A stretch of DNA of 64,000 bases from Bradyrhizobium amphicarpaeae (GTDB taxonomy: Bacteria > Pseudomonadota > Alphaproteobacteria > Rhizobiales > Xanthobacteraceae): assembly GCF_002266435.3 (NCBI RefSeq), contig NZ_CP029426.2, positions 6,664,001-6,728,000 on the forward strand, written 5' to 3'. The notes under the pieces are model-generated. The model had not been told where the DNA came from. It saw only the letters and a program-made list of their open reading frames with translations, and did no database searches. The stretch's first letter is position 1. Each line of letters opens with the position of its first letter. Positions 1 to 8,274 of this stretch are shown piece by piece. The translations under genes and the position numbers were made by a program.

Positions 1-2
1 AC

Positions 3-125
3 AACCTGCGGCGGGCGCTGCGCTTCGCCACGGCCGCCGCGGCCCTGAAATGCACCCGCCATGGCGGCGGCATGGCTGCACCCCAACGCATTGAAGTTGA
101 AGAGTTTTTGCGCGAAAGGCCCTAG
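3..125 (+). CDS. PfkB-type sugar kinase, C-terminal end (partial)
   Basis: The frame is open from the window edge and stops at 123-125. It encodes about 40 residues resembling the last helix and tail of ribokinase/PfkB carbohydrate kinases: an Ala-rich helix (ALRFATAAAALKCTRHGG), then a short tail ending in an acidic 'EEFLRERP'. In this family the helix follows the GAGD catalytic loop, which lies outside the window. The substrate cannot be told from this piece. The gene ends about 100 bp before the Lrp/AsnC regulator on the same strand. Confidence 0.6.
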   Translation, partial: NLRRALRFATAAAALKCTRHGGGMAAPQRIEVEEFLRERP

Positions 126-222
126 AGCAGATCCAGGGATGCGCCGAGACTATGGGCTTGCCGGGGAAAGATTTTCTCTATATGAGGGAAATCAGCCCGC
201 TAAATGGAACAGAATTCTTCAA

Positions 223-732
223 ATGACCGACGTCACCGTTCAGATCACCGAAACCAGCCGCCGCCTCGACGCCATCGACCGCAAGATCCTCATGGTGCTC
301 CAGGAGGACGCCTCCCTGTCCGTCGCGGAGATCGGCGACCGCGTCGGCCTGTCCTCGACCCCCTGCTGGAAGCGCATCCAGCGGCTGGAGGCCGACGGCG
401 TGATCATCAAGCGGGTGGCCCTCGTCGACCAGAACAAGATCGGGCTCGGCATCTCCGTGTTCGTCTCGGTGGAAAGCTCCGATCATTCCGACGCCTGGCT
501 GAAGAAATTCGCCGAAGCCGTCAGCGCGATGCCAGAAGTGATGGAGTTCTATCGCATGGCCGGCGACGTCGACTACATGCTGCGCGTCGTGGTCGCCGAC
601 ATGCAGGCCTATGACGTGTTCTACAAGAAGCTGATCAGCGCCGTGCCGCTGAAGAACGTCACCTCGCGCTTTGCGATGGAGAAGATCAAGTCCGTGACCA
701 CGCTGCCGATCCCGGCGGTGGTGGCGGCCTGA
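223..732 (+). CDS. Lrp/AsnC family transcriptional regulator
   Basis: The 169-residue protein has the usual Lrp/AsnC layout. An N-terminal winged helix-turn-helix (about residues 14-70, starting 'RLDAIDRKILMVLQED', with the recognition region 'VGLSSTPCWKRIQRLEADG') is followed by a C-terminal RAM/AsnC ligand-binding domain containing 'AGDVDYMLRVVVADMQAY'. Such proteins form octamers or dimers and sense amino acids or related small molecules. The frame is open from position 61, but the ATG at 223 fits the family length and begins directly before the HTH domain. No catabolic gene is adjacent on the right, so the target is unknown. The gene is convergent with the histidine kinase. Confidence 0.9.
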   Translation: MTDVTVQITETSRRLDAIDRKILMVLQEDASLSVAEIGDRVGLSSTPCWKRIQRLEADGVIIKRVALVDQNKIGLGISVFVSVESSDHSDAWLKKFAEAVSAMPEVMEFYRMAGDVDYMLRVVVADMQAYDVFYKKLISAVPLKNVTSRFAMEKIKSVTTLPIPAVVAA

Positions 733-797
733 TACACGATTATTGTTTTGACGCGTTTTCTTCACGCGAACCGGCATCCACTTCGCTCGAAAACGCT

Positions 798-2147
798 TCA
801 AGCCGGTTGAAACACCGGCAGCGTGACGTTGACGCGCGTACCTCCGCCGGAGGCCGCGGCAATCTCGATGGTTCCGCCATGCGCCTCGACCAGGCTGCGC
901 ACCACCGCGAGGCCAAGGCCCGCGCCGCCGGTCGCGCGGTTGCGGGACTTCTCCAGGCGAAGAAACGGCTCCAGCACGGCTTGGCGATGATCGTCGGGAA
1001 TGCCCGGCCCCTCGTCGTCGATCGACACGACGACGGCACCGTCCTTCAACGCGGTCCCGACATGCGCGGCATGGCCATAGGCGAGCGCGTTGTCGATAAT
1101 GTTGGCGAGGATGCGCCGCAACGCCAGCCGGTCGCCGAGCACGACGGCATTCCGCGCGTGCGCATCCGTGACAAGATCGACCGGCGCGCCCTGAGCGCGA
1201 CGGTCGTGCACCTCGACGGCAACCAGCGCGGCAAGCTCGATCATTTCCTGTGACAGGCCGCCGGCGCCGGCACGCGTCGACAACAGCGCGTCGTCGAGCA
1301 GCCGGATCATGTCGTCGATATCGGCAACCGCCCGCTGCCGCTCGGCATCATCAGGGATGTGCTCGACCCGCAACCGCAGCCGTGTCGCGAAGGTCCTGAC
1401 ATCATGGGCGATGCCGCCCACCAACGTCATGCGTGCGCGCAGCATCTCGGCGAGCCGCCCCTGCAGGCGGTTGAACGCGGCGACGACGGCGCGGATTTCC
1501 GGCGCACTGCGCCGTGCGTCCGGAAGCGGCGGAGGATCGGCCGACAAGTCGACGCGATCGACCGCCGCAGCGAGTTGCGCCAGCGGTCGCGTCTCGCGCT
1601 GCATGACCAGCAATGCCAGCAGCGCCACGATCGAGCCGAACAGGCCGGCACCGAAGCCGACCGGCAGGCCGAACGGAGTGACCGGCAGGCGGGTATAGGC
1701 ATCGACGATCAGCATCTCGCCGCTGCGCAGGCCGATGCGGAATTCAATCGCGTTGGCCATCAGCCGCGCGATACGGGGAAACCAGCGGCTGGCGCGATGG
1801 TCCGGCGGCGACACGATCTCGACCGGGCGCCCCGCGAGACCCGCGGCATAGGTCTCACGCAATTCTTGCTGCTGCGGCGGCGTCTCGCCGCCGACCGGCG
1901 CACCGCCCGGTGCAATTCGAACTTTGAATTGCGGCGACGACACGGCATCAAGCACGGACTGCCGCTCGCCGGCGGCCGTGCGCTCGACCAGTGTCGCGAG
2001 CGCATCGAGGCGCGCGGGCGAAGGCCGCGTCAGCTGGTTCTCCTGCACTGTGGTCCGGTAGAAGATCGCCAGGATCGCAGTCATCACCACCGTGAATCCG
2101 ATCAACCCGATCAGGGCCAGCCGCGCGGCAAGCGTCACCCGCAGCAT
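798..2147 (-). CDS. Two-component sensor histidine kinase
   Basis: The protein has 449 residues. It has an N-terminal membrane helix (about 8-30), a periplasmic sensor segment (31-160), a second membrane helix (162-183), a HAMP-like linker (184-240), an H-box with His248 in 'GGIAHDVRTFATRLRLR' and a HATPase domain with N-box 'NIIDNAL', 'DEGPGIP' and 'GGAGLGLAVVRSL'. The kinase would autophosphorylate and pass phosphate to the regulator encoded just upstream. Its ATG shares one base with the regulator's TGA at 2147, so the pair is translationally coupled. The Pro normally found in the H-box (HDxRTP) is Phe253 here. The signal is unknown. A longer frame starting at 2309 runs inside the regulator gene and is unlikely. 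Confidence 0.93.
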   Translation of the reverse strand: MLRVTLAARLALIGLIGFTVVMTAILAIFYRTTVQENQLTRPSPARLDALATLVERTAAGERQSVLDAVSSPQFKVRIAPGGAPVGGETPPQQQELRETYAAGLAGRPVEIVSPPDHRASRWFPRIARLMANAIEFRIGLRSGEMLIVDAYTRLPVTPFGLPVGFGAGLFGSIVALLALLVMQRETRPLAQLAAAVDRVDLSADPPPLPDARRSAPEIRAVVAAFNRLQGRLAEMLRARMTLVGGIAHDVRTFATRLRLRVEHIPDDAERQRAVADIDDMIRLLDDALLSTRAGAGGLSQEMIELAALVAVEVHDRRAQGAPVDLVTDAHARNAVVLGDRLALRRILANIIDNALAYGHAAHVGTALKDGAVVVSIDDEGPGIPDDHRQAVLEPFLRLEKSRNRATGGAGLGLAVVRSLVEAHGGTIEIAAASGGGTRVNVTLPVFQPA

Positions 2148-2869
2148 CACGACACCTGCCTGACCGGAGCGGTGAACAGATAGCCGCCGTTGCGCACCGT
2201 CGTGATCAGGTTGGAGCCCGGGCTTGCGGCGTCGAGCTTGCGACGCAACCGCGAAATCAGCATGTCCACGGTGCGATCGAACGGCTCGGCCGAACGGCCA
2301 CGGGTCCAATCGAGGATCTGGTCGCGCGTGAGCACCCGGCGCGGGCGTTGCACGAAACAGCCGAGCAGGTCGAATTCCGCGCTCGTCAGTTGCGGCGCCG
2401 CCGTCTCGGCCTCGGGCGTCTCCACGCTGCGGGAGTCGAGATCGATCACGAAACGGTCGAACGCGAAGCGCCGGACCAGAGGCTTTGCAGGCGTGCCATT
2501 GGCGCGGCGAAGGATGGCGCGCACCCGCGCCAGCAGTTCGCGTGGGCCGAACGGCTTTGCAAGGTAGTCGTCGGCGCCCATCTCGAGGCCGACCACGCGA
2601 TCGATCTCGTCGCTCTTGGCCGTGAGCATCAGGATCGGGACGGAATCGTCGGCGCGCAAGCGGCGGCAGATCGACAACCCGTCCTCACCCGGCAGCATCA
2701 GATCGAGGATCACGAGATCGGGCCGGAGGCGCTGGAGCATCGCATCCATCGCCTTGCCGTCGCCGACGCAAGCGACCTCGAAGCCCTCGCGCCGCATGAA
2801 GTCGGCGACGAGGCGGCTGATCTCGGGATCGTCCTCCACCATGAGAATCGTGGCTGCTTGCGTCATCAT
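2147..2869 (-). CDS. OmpR-family response regulator
   Basis: The receiver domain (about 6-120) has the acidic pocket 'VEDD', phospho-acceptor Asp56 in 'LVILDLMLPGEDG', 'LTAKSD' and the conserved Lys in 'YLAKPF'. The C-terminal winged-helix DNA-binding domain (about 140-238) ends 'DMLISRLRRKLD...ITTVRNGGYLF', typical of OmpR/PhoB members. It is the partner of the kinase, with which it overlaps by one base. The start is taken at the first of two adjacent ATGs (2869 or 2866), right before the conserved 'ATILMVEDD'; a longer frame reaches 2899. A pair of direct repeats 50-66 bp upstream (2919-2935) could be its own binding site and could also serve the divergent secreted-protein genes. Confidence 0.93.
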   Translation of the reverse strand: MMTQAATILMVEDDPEISRLVADFMRREGFEVACVGDGKAMDAMLQRLRPDLVILDLMLPGEDGLSICRRLRADDSVPILMLTAKSDEIDRVVGLEMGADDYLAKPFGPRELLARVRAILRRANGTPAKPLVRRFAFDRFVIDLDSRSVETPEAETAAPQLTSAEFDLLGCFVQRPRRVLTRDQILDWTRGRSAEPFDRTVDMLISRLRRKLDAASPGSNLITTVRNGGYLFTAPVRQVS

Positions 2870-2918
2870 GGCCGCATTGTGGGCAATGGCCCGCGCCAAG
2901 CAAGGGCGCAGGCCGCCT

Positions 2919-2935
2919 TGTTACACAGTGTTACA
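2919..2935. promoter_or_regulatory. Candidate OmpR-type operator (direct repeat)
   Basis: Two identical heptamers TGTTACA lie at 2919-2925 and 2929-2935, centred 10 bp apart in the 180-bp region between the response-regulator gene and the divergent secreted-protein gene. OmpR-family regulators characteristically bind direct half-sites with a 10-11 bp period. That the neighbouring regulator binds here is an inference. Confidence 0.5.
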
Positions 2936-3051
2936 TCGCGCCGACAAAGCCATAACAATCGTTTCGTCCCGGCAATGCGTCGCAGACGCGGCCCGACCAG
3001 TCTCCTCCCGTGGCTCCCGCTTACGGCAGCCCCCACAAGGAGACGACGACC

Positions 3052-3273
3052 ATGACCAAGTTCTTCCTGACCTCCCTCGTGATCGGCGGCCTCTCGGTTG
3101 CCGCGGCAGCCGATGCCAATGCCTGGACCCGGTCGGCGACGGCGAACGGGCCGCGCGGCACCTCCAGCGTCACCGCGACGGGAGGCTGCGCCAACGGCAG
3201 CTGCACGCGCAACGTCACCCGCACCGGCCCGGCCGGCAACACCTACACCCGCACCGGCACGGTCTCGCGCTGA
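3052..3273 (+). CDS. Small secreted Gly/Thr-rich protein
   Basis: The 73-residue protein begins with a Sec signal peptide (hydrophobic 'FFLTSLVIGGLSVAAAADANA', likely cut near residue 23). The mature part is low-complexity and Thr/Gly/Asn-rich, with two imperfect copies of a module around 'ANGPRGTSSVTATGG' and 'RTGPAGNTYTRTGTV' and one Cys pair (CANGSC). A good ribosome site (AAGGAGA, 3037-3043) supports the ATG at 3052. I know no function. It is divergent from the two-component pair and followed by another small exported Cys-containing protein, so the two may be co-regulated envelope proteins. Confidence 0.75.
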   Translation: MTKFFLTSLVIGGLSVAAAADANAWTRSATANGPRGTSSVTATGGCANGSCTRNVTRTGPAGNTYTRTGTVSR

Positions 3274-3280
3274 GCGGGCG

Positions 3281-3315
3281 GACCGTCGCCGCATCTGCCC
3301 AGGGCGGCGACGGTC
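3281..3315 (+). terminator. Perfect 12-bp hairpin between two small genes
   Basis: Bases 3281-3292 and 3304-3315 are perfectly complementary (GACCGTCGCCGC and its reverse complement) around an 11-nt loop. There is no T-tract. It lies 7 bp after the stop of the first secreted-protein gene and 30 bp before the next start. It could be a weak terminator or a processing or stability hairpin that sets the ratio of the two products. Confidence 0.5.
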
Positions 3316-3345
3316 TATCGAAACAGATCAGAAAGGATCAGCACC

Positions 3346-3657
3346 GTGACATCAGTTTTCCGTGCCGTGCCGCAAGCTGCGGCCATCGTCGCCCTCGTCG
3401 CCTCGACCTCCGCATGGGCGCAGAGCCAGCTGCAAACGCAGATCACGCCGCAGATGCGCAACGAGGCGCGTACCGTCATGCAGGCCTGCCGTACCGACTA
3501 TGAGAGCCTTTGCAGCAACGTCGCGCCGGGTGGCGGACGCATCCTGGCCTGCCTGCAATCCCATGCCGGCCAGCTCACCTCGTCCTGCGCACAGGCGCTG
3601 CCTCGCGCGCAGGCGCTGAGGGACAGCGCCGTCAGCGCCGGCGTCGCACCGAAATAG
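3346..3657 (+). CDS. Secreted cysteine-rich repeat protein
   Basis: The 103-residue protein starts with GTG at 3346, preceded by an AAAGGA ribosome site. A signal peptide (about 1-25, 'VALVASTSAWAQ') is followed by one cysteine-rich repeat of the GLG1/FGFR-ligand type: 'ACRTDYESLCSNVAPGGGRILACLQSHAGQLTSSC', with four Cys likely forming two disulfides in the periplasm. Short bacterial proteins with one such repeat are common in rhizobia, and their function is not established. It sits 9 bp before the fatty acid hydroxylase gene, so the two are probably co-transcribed. Confidence 0.8.
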   Translation: MTSVFRAVPQAAAIVALVASTSAWAQSQLQTQITPQMRNEARTVMQACRTDYESLCSNVAPGGGRILACLQSHAGQLTSSCAQALPRAQALRDSAVSAGVAPK

Positions 3658-3666
3658 GGGGAAGCC

Positions 3667-4551
3667 ATGGGCTACGCCGCACTTCTGCTCGATCCGACGC
3701 TCCGGGGCGTCATCCTGGCGACGGCGATCGGCCTGATGCTGCTCGAATACGGCATCGGCCACCTTGCGCATCGCGAGACTCACGACTGGCGTGAGAGCAT
3801 GGCCTCGTTCGGCGTGGCGCTCGGCCAGAATATCCTGCGTGCGGTCGAGGCGGGACTTCTCGCGGTGCCGTTCGCCTTCCTCTACGAGCATCGCCTGCTC
3901 GACTTCGCGCAGACGAGCCCGCTAGCGCTCGCGGGATTATTCCTGGGCAGCGAGTTCCTGTACTATTGGCAGCATCGCGCCTCGCACCGCATTCGCTGGA
4001 TGTGGGCGACCCATGCGGTGCATCACTCGACGACGCGGCTGAACCTGACGGCGGCGATCCGGCTCGGCTGGACCGGCAACATCTCCGGCAACTTCCTGTT
4101 CTTCCTGCCGCTTGCGCTGATCGGCTTTCATCCCCTTGCGATCGTCGCGATGCTCGGGATCAACCTGCTCTACCAGTTCTTCATCCACAGCGGCTTCGCG
4201 CCACGGCTCGGCGTTCTGGAATGGGTGCTCAACACACCGAGCCATCATCGCGTACATCATGCCTGCAACGCGCCGTGCCTCGACAAGAACTACGGCGGCA
4301 TCCTGATCGTGTTCGACCGCCTGTTCGGCACCTTTGCTGAACGGCCGTCGGATCAGCCGCTTCGCTTCGGCCTTGTCGGCCGCACCCCGTCCTTCAATCC
4401 GGTGCGGATTGCGCTCGGCGAATGGGGCGCGATGCTGGGCGATGCCTGGAGGGCGCGCGGTGCGGGCGCGAAGCTTCGCGCCCTGTTCGGCCCGCCCGGG
4501 GGCCCGGTAACCGATTGCCGCCACGCCGCCGGACGCACGCGGGGGCGGTAA
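3667..4551 (+). CDS. Sterol desaturase / fatty acid hydroxylase family membrane protein
   Basis: The 294-residue integral membrane protein belongs to the di-iron hydroxylase superfamily. It has several hydrophobic segments (about 8-28, 55-80, 95-105, 140-180) and the histidine clusters that bind two irons: 'HRASHRIRWMWATHAVHHS' (about 107-125) and 'HHRVHHACN' (about 194-202), plus an upstream 'HLAHRETHDW'. Members add oxygen to sterols, fatty acids or related lipids using O2; the substrate here cannot be deduced. It follows the Cys-rich secreted protein by 9 bp. Confidence 0.88.
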   Translation: MGYAALLLDPTLRGVILATAIGLMLLEYGIGHLAHRETHDWRESMASFGVALGQNILRAVEAGLLAVPFAFLYEHRLLDFAQTSPLALAGLFLGSEFLYYWQHRASHRIRWMWATHAVHHSTTRLNLTAAIRLGWTGNISGNFLFFLPLALIGFHPLAIVAMLGINLLYQFFIHSGFAPRLGVLEWVLNTPSHHRVHHACNAPCLDKNYGGILIVFDRLFGTFAERPSDQPLRFGLVGRTPSFNPVRIALGEWGAMLGDAWRARGAGAKLRALFGPPGGPVTDCRHAAGRTRGR

Positions 4552-4615
4552 TTTTACGTGCCGGCCCTAACCGGTTGTTTACCGAGAGTTAGCCCGGTGC
4601 GCCTAGATTTCCGGC

Positions 4616-4948
4616 ATGGAGGGGAGAACGGCGATTCCGTCCCGGCGATGGCCTGCCTGGGCGAATGCGACTGCGCTACTGGTCGCAGGCTGGATCGCGC
4701 TCGCAATCCTCACCTTACAGGTTCGTCCGGGCGCGACAGTCGTCGCAGTTGCATTTCCGCCCTGGTGGAGCACGCAGCAGGTGTTTCAGGCTGCGGCATC
4801 GGCGCAAGCGGCGGTCGTCAGGGCCACCGCCCTCCCCACCCTTCTCGTCGTCCGCCCGGATGACCATGACGGACTGACCCGCCTGCAAGACGCCGGCGCC
4901 TGGTTCGTTATGGACGCGCAAGCGGTTTCAGCATGTTTTGGCAAATAG
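4616..4948 (+). CDS. Small membrane-anchored protein of unknown function
   Basis: The 110-residue protein has one clear N-terminal transmembrane helix (about 17-36, 'NATALLVAGWIALAILTLQV') and a periplasmic remainder containing 'LPTLLVVRP...DAGAWFVMDAQAVSACFGK'. I do not recognise a family. The gene ends 16 bp before the chemoreceptor start and may be co-transcribed with it. The coding call rests on position, strand, GC3 pattern and the membrane helix. Confidence 0.6.
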   Translation: MEGRTAIPSRRWPAWANATALLVAGWIALAILTLQVRPGATVVAVAFPPWWSTQQVFQAAASAQAAVVRATALPTLLVVRPDDHDGLTRLQDAGAWFVMDAQAVSACFGK

Positions 4949-4964
4949 CCCCGGGGATGACGAA

Positions 4965-6434
4965 ATGATTGTCGAGAATGACGAACTGGAATCGCTGCGC
5001 CAGACCACCAGCAAGGTCCTTGCCGCGGTCCTCTGGGTGCACGTGCCAATCAGCGCGATCATCGGAGTCATGCTGGGGAAGGCCTGGCTCGTCCCCGCAC
5101 TCTTCATGGCAGTCTTCGCCCTCGCCGCAACCCTGTCGTGGCGCCTGTCGGGCAACGGCCTTTCCACGCGTCTGGTGTTCACTGTTGCTCTGATGAGCGG
5201 CGTGTCGATGTTCACCTATCAGTTGGAAGGACATCCCTGGCAGATCGACATGCACATGTACTTCTTCGCGGCGCTGGCCTGCATCGTCGCCTATTGCGAC
5301 TACCGTCCGATCGTCGCCGCGACGGTCGCTGTCGCGCTGCATCATATCGCGTTGAACTTCCTGCTGCCCGCGGCGATCTATCCCGGCGGTTCCAATTTCG
5401 GCCGCGTCGTGTTGCATGCCGTGATCCTGCTGATCGAAGCCGGCGTGCTGATCGCGCTCGCGCTCAAGCTCCAGGAGCTGTTCGAGACCACCGCCGTCAA
5501 GACGGCCGAAGCTCAGACGGCGATGGCCGCGGAAGCGCGGGCCAACAGCGAGCGACACGACATCGAGCAGCGCGCCAAGGAAGAACGCGAGGCGGCCAAG
5601 CAGCGGCTCGCCAGCAATTTCGAGCGCAGCATCGGCGGCATCGTGCAGGCCGTGGCGGTCGCCGCCGACGAAGTGCAGCAATTGTCGTCGGCGATGAGCA
5701 ACAACAGCGCGGACACCGCTCGTCAAACCGCCGCCGCGGCCTCGGCATCGAACCAGGCCTCCAGCAATGTCGAGACGGTTGCGGCTGCGACCGAAGAGCT
5801 CACCGCGTCGGTCAGCAGCATCACCCAGCAGGTTTCCCGCTCCGCCGAGATCGCGGCCAAGGCCGCGAGCGAGGCCCGCCGCACCAACGAGGTGGTCGAG
5901 GGCCTTGCCAGCGGCACGCAGAAGATCGGCGAAGTCGTCACGCTGATCCAGACCATCGCGAGCCAGACCAATCTGCTGGCGCTCAATGCCACCATCGAAG
6001 CTGCGCGTGCCGGCGAGCACGGCAGGGGTTTTGCCGTCGTCGCGAGCGAAGTGAAGGCGCTGGCAAACCAGACCGCGAAAGCCACTGAAGAGATATCGGC
6101 ACAGGTCCAGAGTATCCAGAGCGCAACCAGCGATGCCGTCAACGCGATCCAGGCGATCGGCGCGACCATCGCGGAGATTGATCAGATCTCCGGCCAGATT
6201 TCCTCCGCGGTCGACCAGCAGGGCCTGGCGACGCGCGAGATCGCGGGCAGCCTGCAGCAGGCCGCCACCGGCACGCGCGAGGTGAACAACAATATCGTCG
6301 GCGTCAGCAAGGCTTCCGAGCAGGCGGGCCTGGCCGCATCGAAGATGCACCAGGCTGCCGCCGGACTGTCATCGCAGTCCGAGCGGCTCAAGGCGGAGGT
6401 CGATGGTTTCCTGGGCTCGCTCCGGACGGCGTGA
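4965..6434 (+). CDS. Methyl-accepting chemotaxis protein with a six-helix membrane sensor
   Basis: This 489-residue chemoreceptor has no large periplasmic domain. It has about six membrane helices in residues 15-180, then a coiled-coil linker (about 190-225) and a cytoplasmic MCP signalling domain whose hairpin tip carries 'IQTIASQTNLLALNATIEAARAGEHGRGFAVVASEVKALANQTAKATEEI'-type sequence, the CheA/CheW contact region. Dimers would signal to CheA; the multi-pass sensor suggests sensing of membrane state, redox or a hydrophobic ligand, which is inference. ATG 4965 is preferred over the in-frame TTG at 4938. There are no che genes nearby, so it is an orphan receptor. Confidence 0.92.
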   Translation: MIVENDELESLRQTTSKVLAAVLWVHVPISAIIGVMLGKAWLVPALFMAVFALAATLSWRLSGNGLSTRLVFTVALMSGVSMFTYQLEGHPWQIDMHMYFFAALACIVAYCDYRPIVAATVAVALHHIALNFLLPAAIYPGGSNFGRVVLHAVILLIEAGVLIALALKLQELFETTAVKTAEAQTAMAAEARANSERHDIEQRAKEEREAAKQRLASNFERSIGGIVQAVAVAADEVQQLSSAMSNNSADTARQTAAAASASNQASSNVETVAAATEELTASVSSITQQVSRSAEIAAKAASEARRTNEVVEGLASGTQKIGEVVTLIQTIASQTNLLALNATIEAARAGEHGRGFAVVASEVKALANQTAKATEEISAQVQSIQSATSDAVNAIQAIGATIAEIDQISGQISSAVDQQGLATREIAGSLQQAATGTREVNNNIVGVSKASEQAGLAASKMHQAAAGLSSQSERLKAEVDGFLGSLRTA

Positions 6435-6450
6435 TCGCCGCGCAGACTCC

Positions 6451-6553
6451 GTCATCGCCCGGCCTGACCGGGCGATCCGGTATTCCAGGGACAGCGATGG
6501 GATACGGAGAAGCCGCGGCGTACTGGATGCCCCGCCTTCGCGGGGCATGACAA
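6451..6553. repeat. Dispersed intergenic palindromic repeat, family G
   Basis: Two arms, 'GTCATCGCCCGGCCTGACCG' at the left and a hairpin 'CCCCGCCTTCGCGGGG' with 'CATGACA' at the right, flank a middle that contains 'GGTATTCCAG' and 'TACTGGATG'. A second copy lies at 32281-32393. This is the type of short mosaic repeat found throughout Bradyrhizobium genomes. It separates the convergent chemoreceptor and phosphohexomutase genes. Confidence 0.75.
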
Positions 6554-6586
6554 CGGTGGGTACGGCGGTCAGACGTTGAAGCGAAC

Positions 6587-8086
6587 TCAGATCTTCTGAT
6601 TGTACTCGCCGACCTCGGGATGCGTGCGCAGGACGCTGTTCACCATCTCGAACATGTCGTGCATGCGCTGCTCGGAGACCGGGCTCTCGACCACGACGAC
6701 GAGCTCGGGCTTGTTCGAGGAGGCGCGCACCAGGCCCCAGCTGCCGTCCTCGACCGTGACGCGCACGCCATTGACGGTGACGAGATCGCGGATCGATTGT
6801 CCCCCGATCTTCGCGCCTTTCGCCTGCAGGCCCTCGAAGTGCTTCACCACCTGGTCGATGACGCCGTATTTGGTCTCGTCGGCGCAATGCGGCGACATGG
6901 TCGGCGAAGACCAGGTCTTCGGCAGCGCGTTCTTCAGGTCGGCCATCGACTTGCCGGGGGCGCGGTCGAGCATGTCGCAGATCGCGAGCGCCGACACCAG
7001 GCCGTCGTCATAACCGCGTCCATACGGCTTGTTGAAGAAGAAATGGCCGGATTTCTCGAAGCCCGCCAGCGCGCCGGTCTCGTTGGTGCGGCGCTTCATG
7101 TAGGAATGGCCGGTCTTCCAATAGTCGGTCCTGGCGCCCTGCTTCTGCAGCACGGGATCGGTGACGAACAGGCCGGTCGATTTCACGTCGACGATGAAAT
7201 GGGCGTCCTTGTGGATCGCCGACATGTCGCGCGCCAGCATCACGCCGACCTTGTCGGCAAAGATCTCCTCGCCGGTGTTGTCGACGACGCCGCAGCGGTC
7301 GCCGTCACCGTCGAAACCGAGGCCGACATCGGCCTTGTGCTGCAGCACCACGTCGCGGATCGCGTGCAGCATCTCCATGTCTTCGGGGTTCGGATTGTAT
7401 TTCGGGAAGGTGTGGTCGAGCTCGGTGTCGAGCGGGATCACCTCGCAGCCGATCGCCTCGAGCACCTGCGGCGCGAACGCGCCGGCGGTGCCGTTGCCGC
7501 AGGCCGCGACGACCTTGAGCTTGCGCTTCAGCTTCGGACGATTGGTGAGGTCGGCGATGTAGCGCGCCGGGTAGTTCTCGTGAAACTGGTAGGAGCCGCC
7601 CGCCTTGTTCTTGAAATCGGCATTGAGCACGATCTCCTTCAGCCGCGTCATCTCATCGGGCCCGAAGGTCAGCGGACGGTTGGCGCCCATCTTGACGCCG
7701 GTCCAGCCATTGTCGTTGTGCGAGGCCGTGACCATCGCAACAGCAGGCACATCGAGGTCGAACTGCGCGAAATAGGCCATCGGCGTCACCGCGAGGCCGA
7801 TGTCGTGCACCTTGCAGCCCGCCGCCATCAGGCCGGAGATCAGCGCGTATTTGATCGAGGCCGAATAGCCGCGGAAGTCGTGCCCCGTGACGATCTCCTG
7901 GCTGACGCCGAGTTCGGCGATCAGCGCGCCCAGCCCCATGCCTAGCGCCTGCACACCCATCAGGTTGATTTCCTTCTGGAACAACCAGCGCGCGTCGTAC
8001 TCGCGAAAGCCCGTCGGCTTCACCATCGGCTCGGATTCGAAGGCGTAGGTGTTGGGCAGCAATACGGATTTCGGCTTGGGGAACAT
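6587..8086 (-). CDS. Phosphomannomutase/phosphoglucomutase
   Basis: The 499-residue alpha-D-phosphohexomutase interconverts hexose 1- and 6-phosphates (mannose or glucose), feeding nucleotide-sugar and exopolysaccharide synthesis. Visible motifs are the phosphoserine loop 'TASHNDNGWTG' (Ser122), the metal-binding loop 'DGDGDR' (259-264), the sugar-binding 'EKSGH' and a C-terminal phosphate-binding 'RASSNKPELVV'. The start is the ATG at 8086, in 'MFPKPKSVLLPN', rather than a longer frame to 8230 whose extra 48 residues look non-coding. UDP-glucose dehydrogenase is encoded 3.4 kb away on the same strand. Whether mannose or glucose phosphate is preferred cannot be read from sequence. Confidence 0.93.
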   Translation of the reverse strand: MFPKPKSVLLPNTYAFESEPMVKPTGFREYDARWLFQKEINLMGVQALGMGLGALIAELGVSQEIVTGHDFRGYSASIKYALISGLMAAGCKVHDIGLAVTPMAYFAQFDLDVPAVAMVTASHNDNGWTGVKMGANRPLTFGPDEMTRLKEIVLNADFKNKAGGSYQFHENYPARYIADLTNRPKLKRKLKVVAACGNGTAGAFAPQVLEAIGCEVIPLDTELDHTFPKYNPNPEDMEMLHAIRDVVLQHKADVGLGFDGDGDRCGVVDNTGEEIFADKVGVMLARDMSAIHKDAHFIVDVKSTGLFVTDPVLQKQGARTDYWKTGHSYMKRRTNETGALAGFEKSGHFFFNKPYGRGYDDGLVSALAICDMLDRAPGKSMADLKNALPKTWSSPTMSPHCADETKYGVIDQVVKHFEGLQAKGAKIGGQSIRDLVTVNGVRVTVEDGSWGLVRASSNKPELVVVVESPVSEQRMHDMFEMVNSVLRTHPEVGEYNQKI

Positions 8087-8274
8087 TGAGGCGGTCTCGC
8101 GAAATGGCGGGAGTTGAGGCAGCCTTAGCGAATGCCGGGCCGCAGCGGAAGGCGGGAATGCAGGCTTATGGACGATAATTGCGGCAGTTTGGTAACGAAG
8201 AAACGTTACCGCGAGGGCGGTCGAGGCCAATTGCTATCCTGAAATAGGCGGCGTTTGATCGCGAAGGATCTTAC

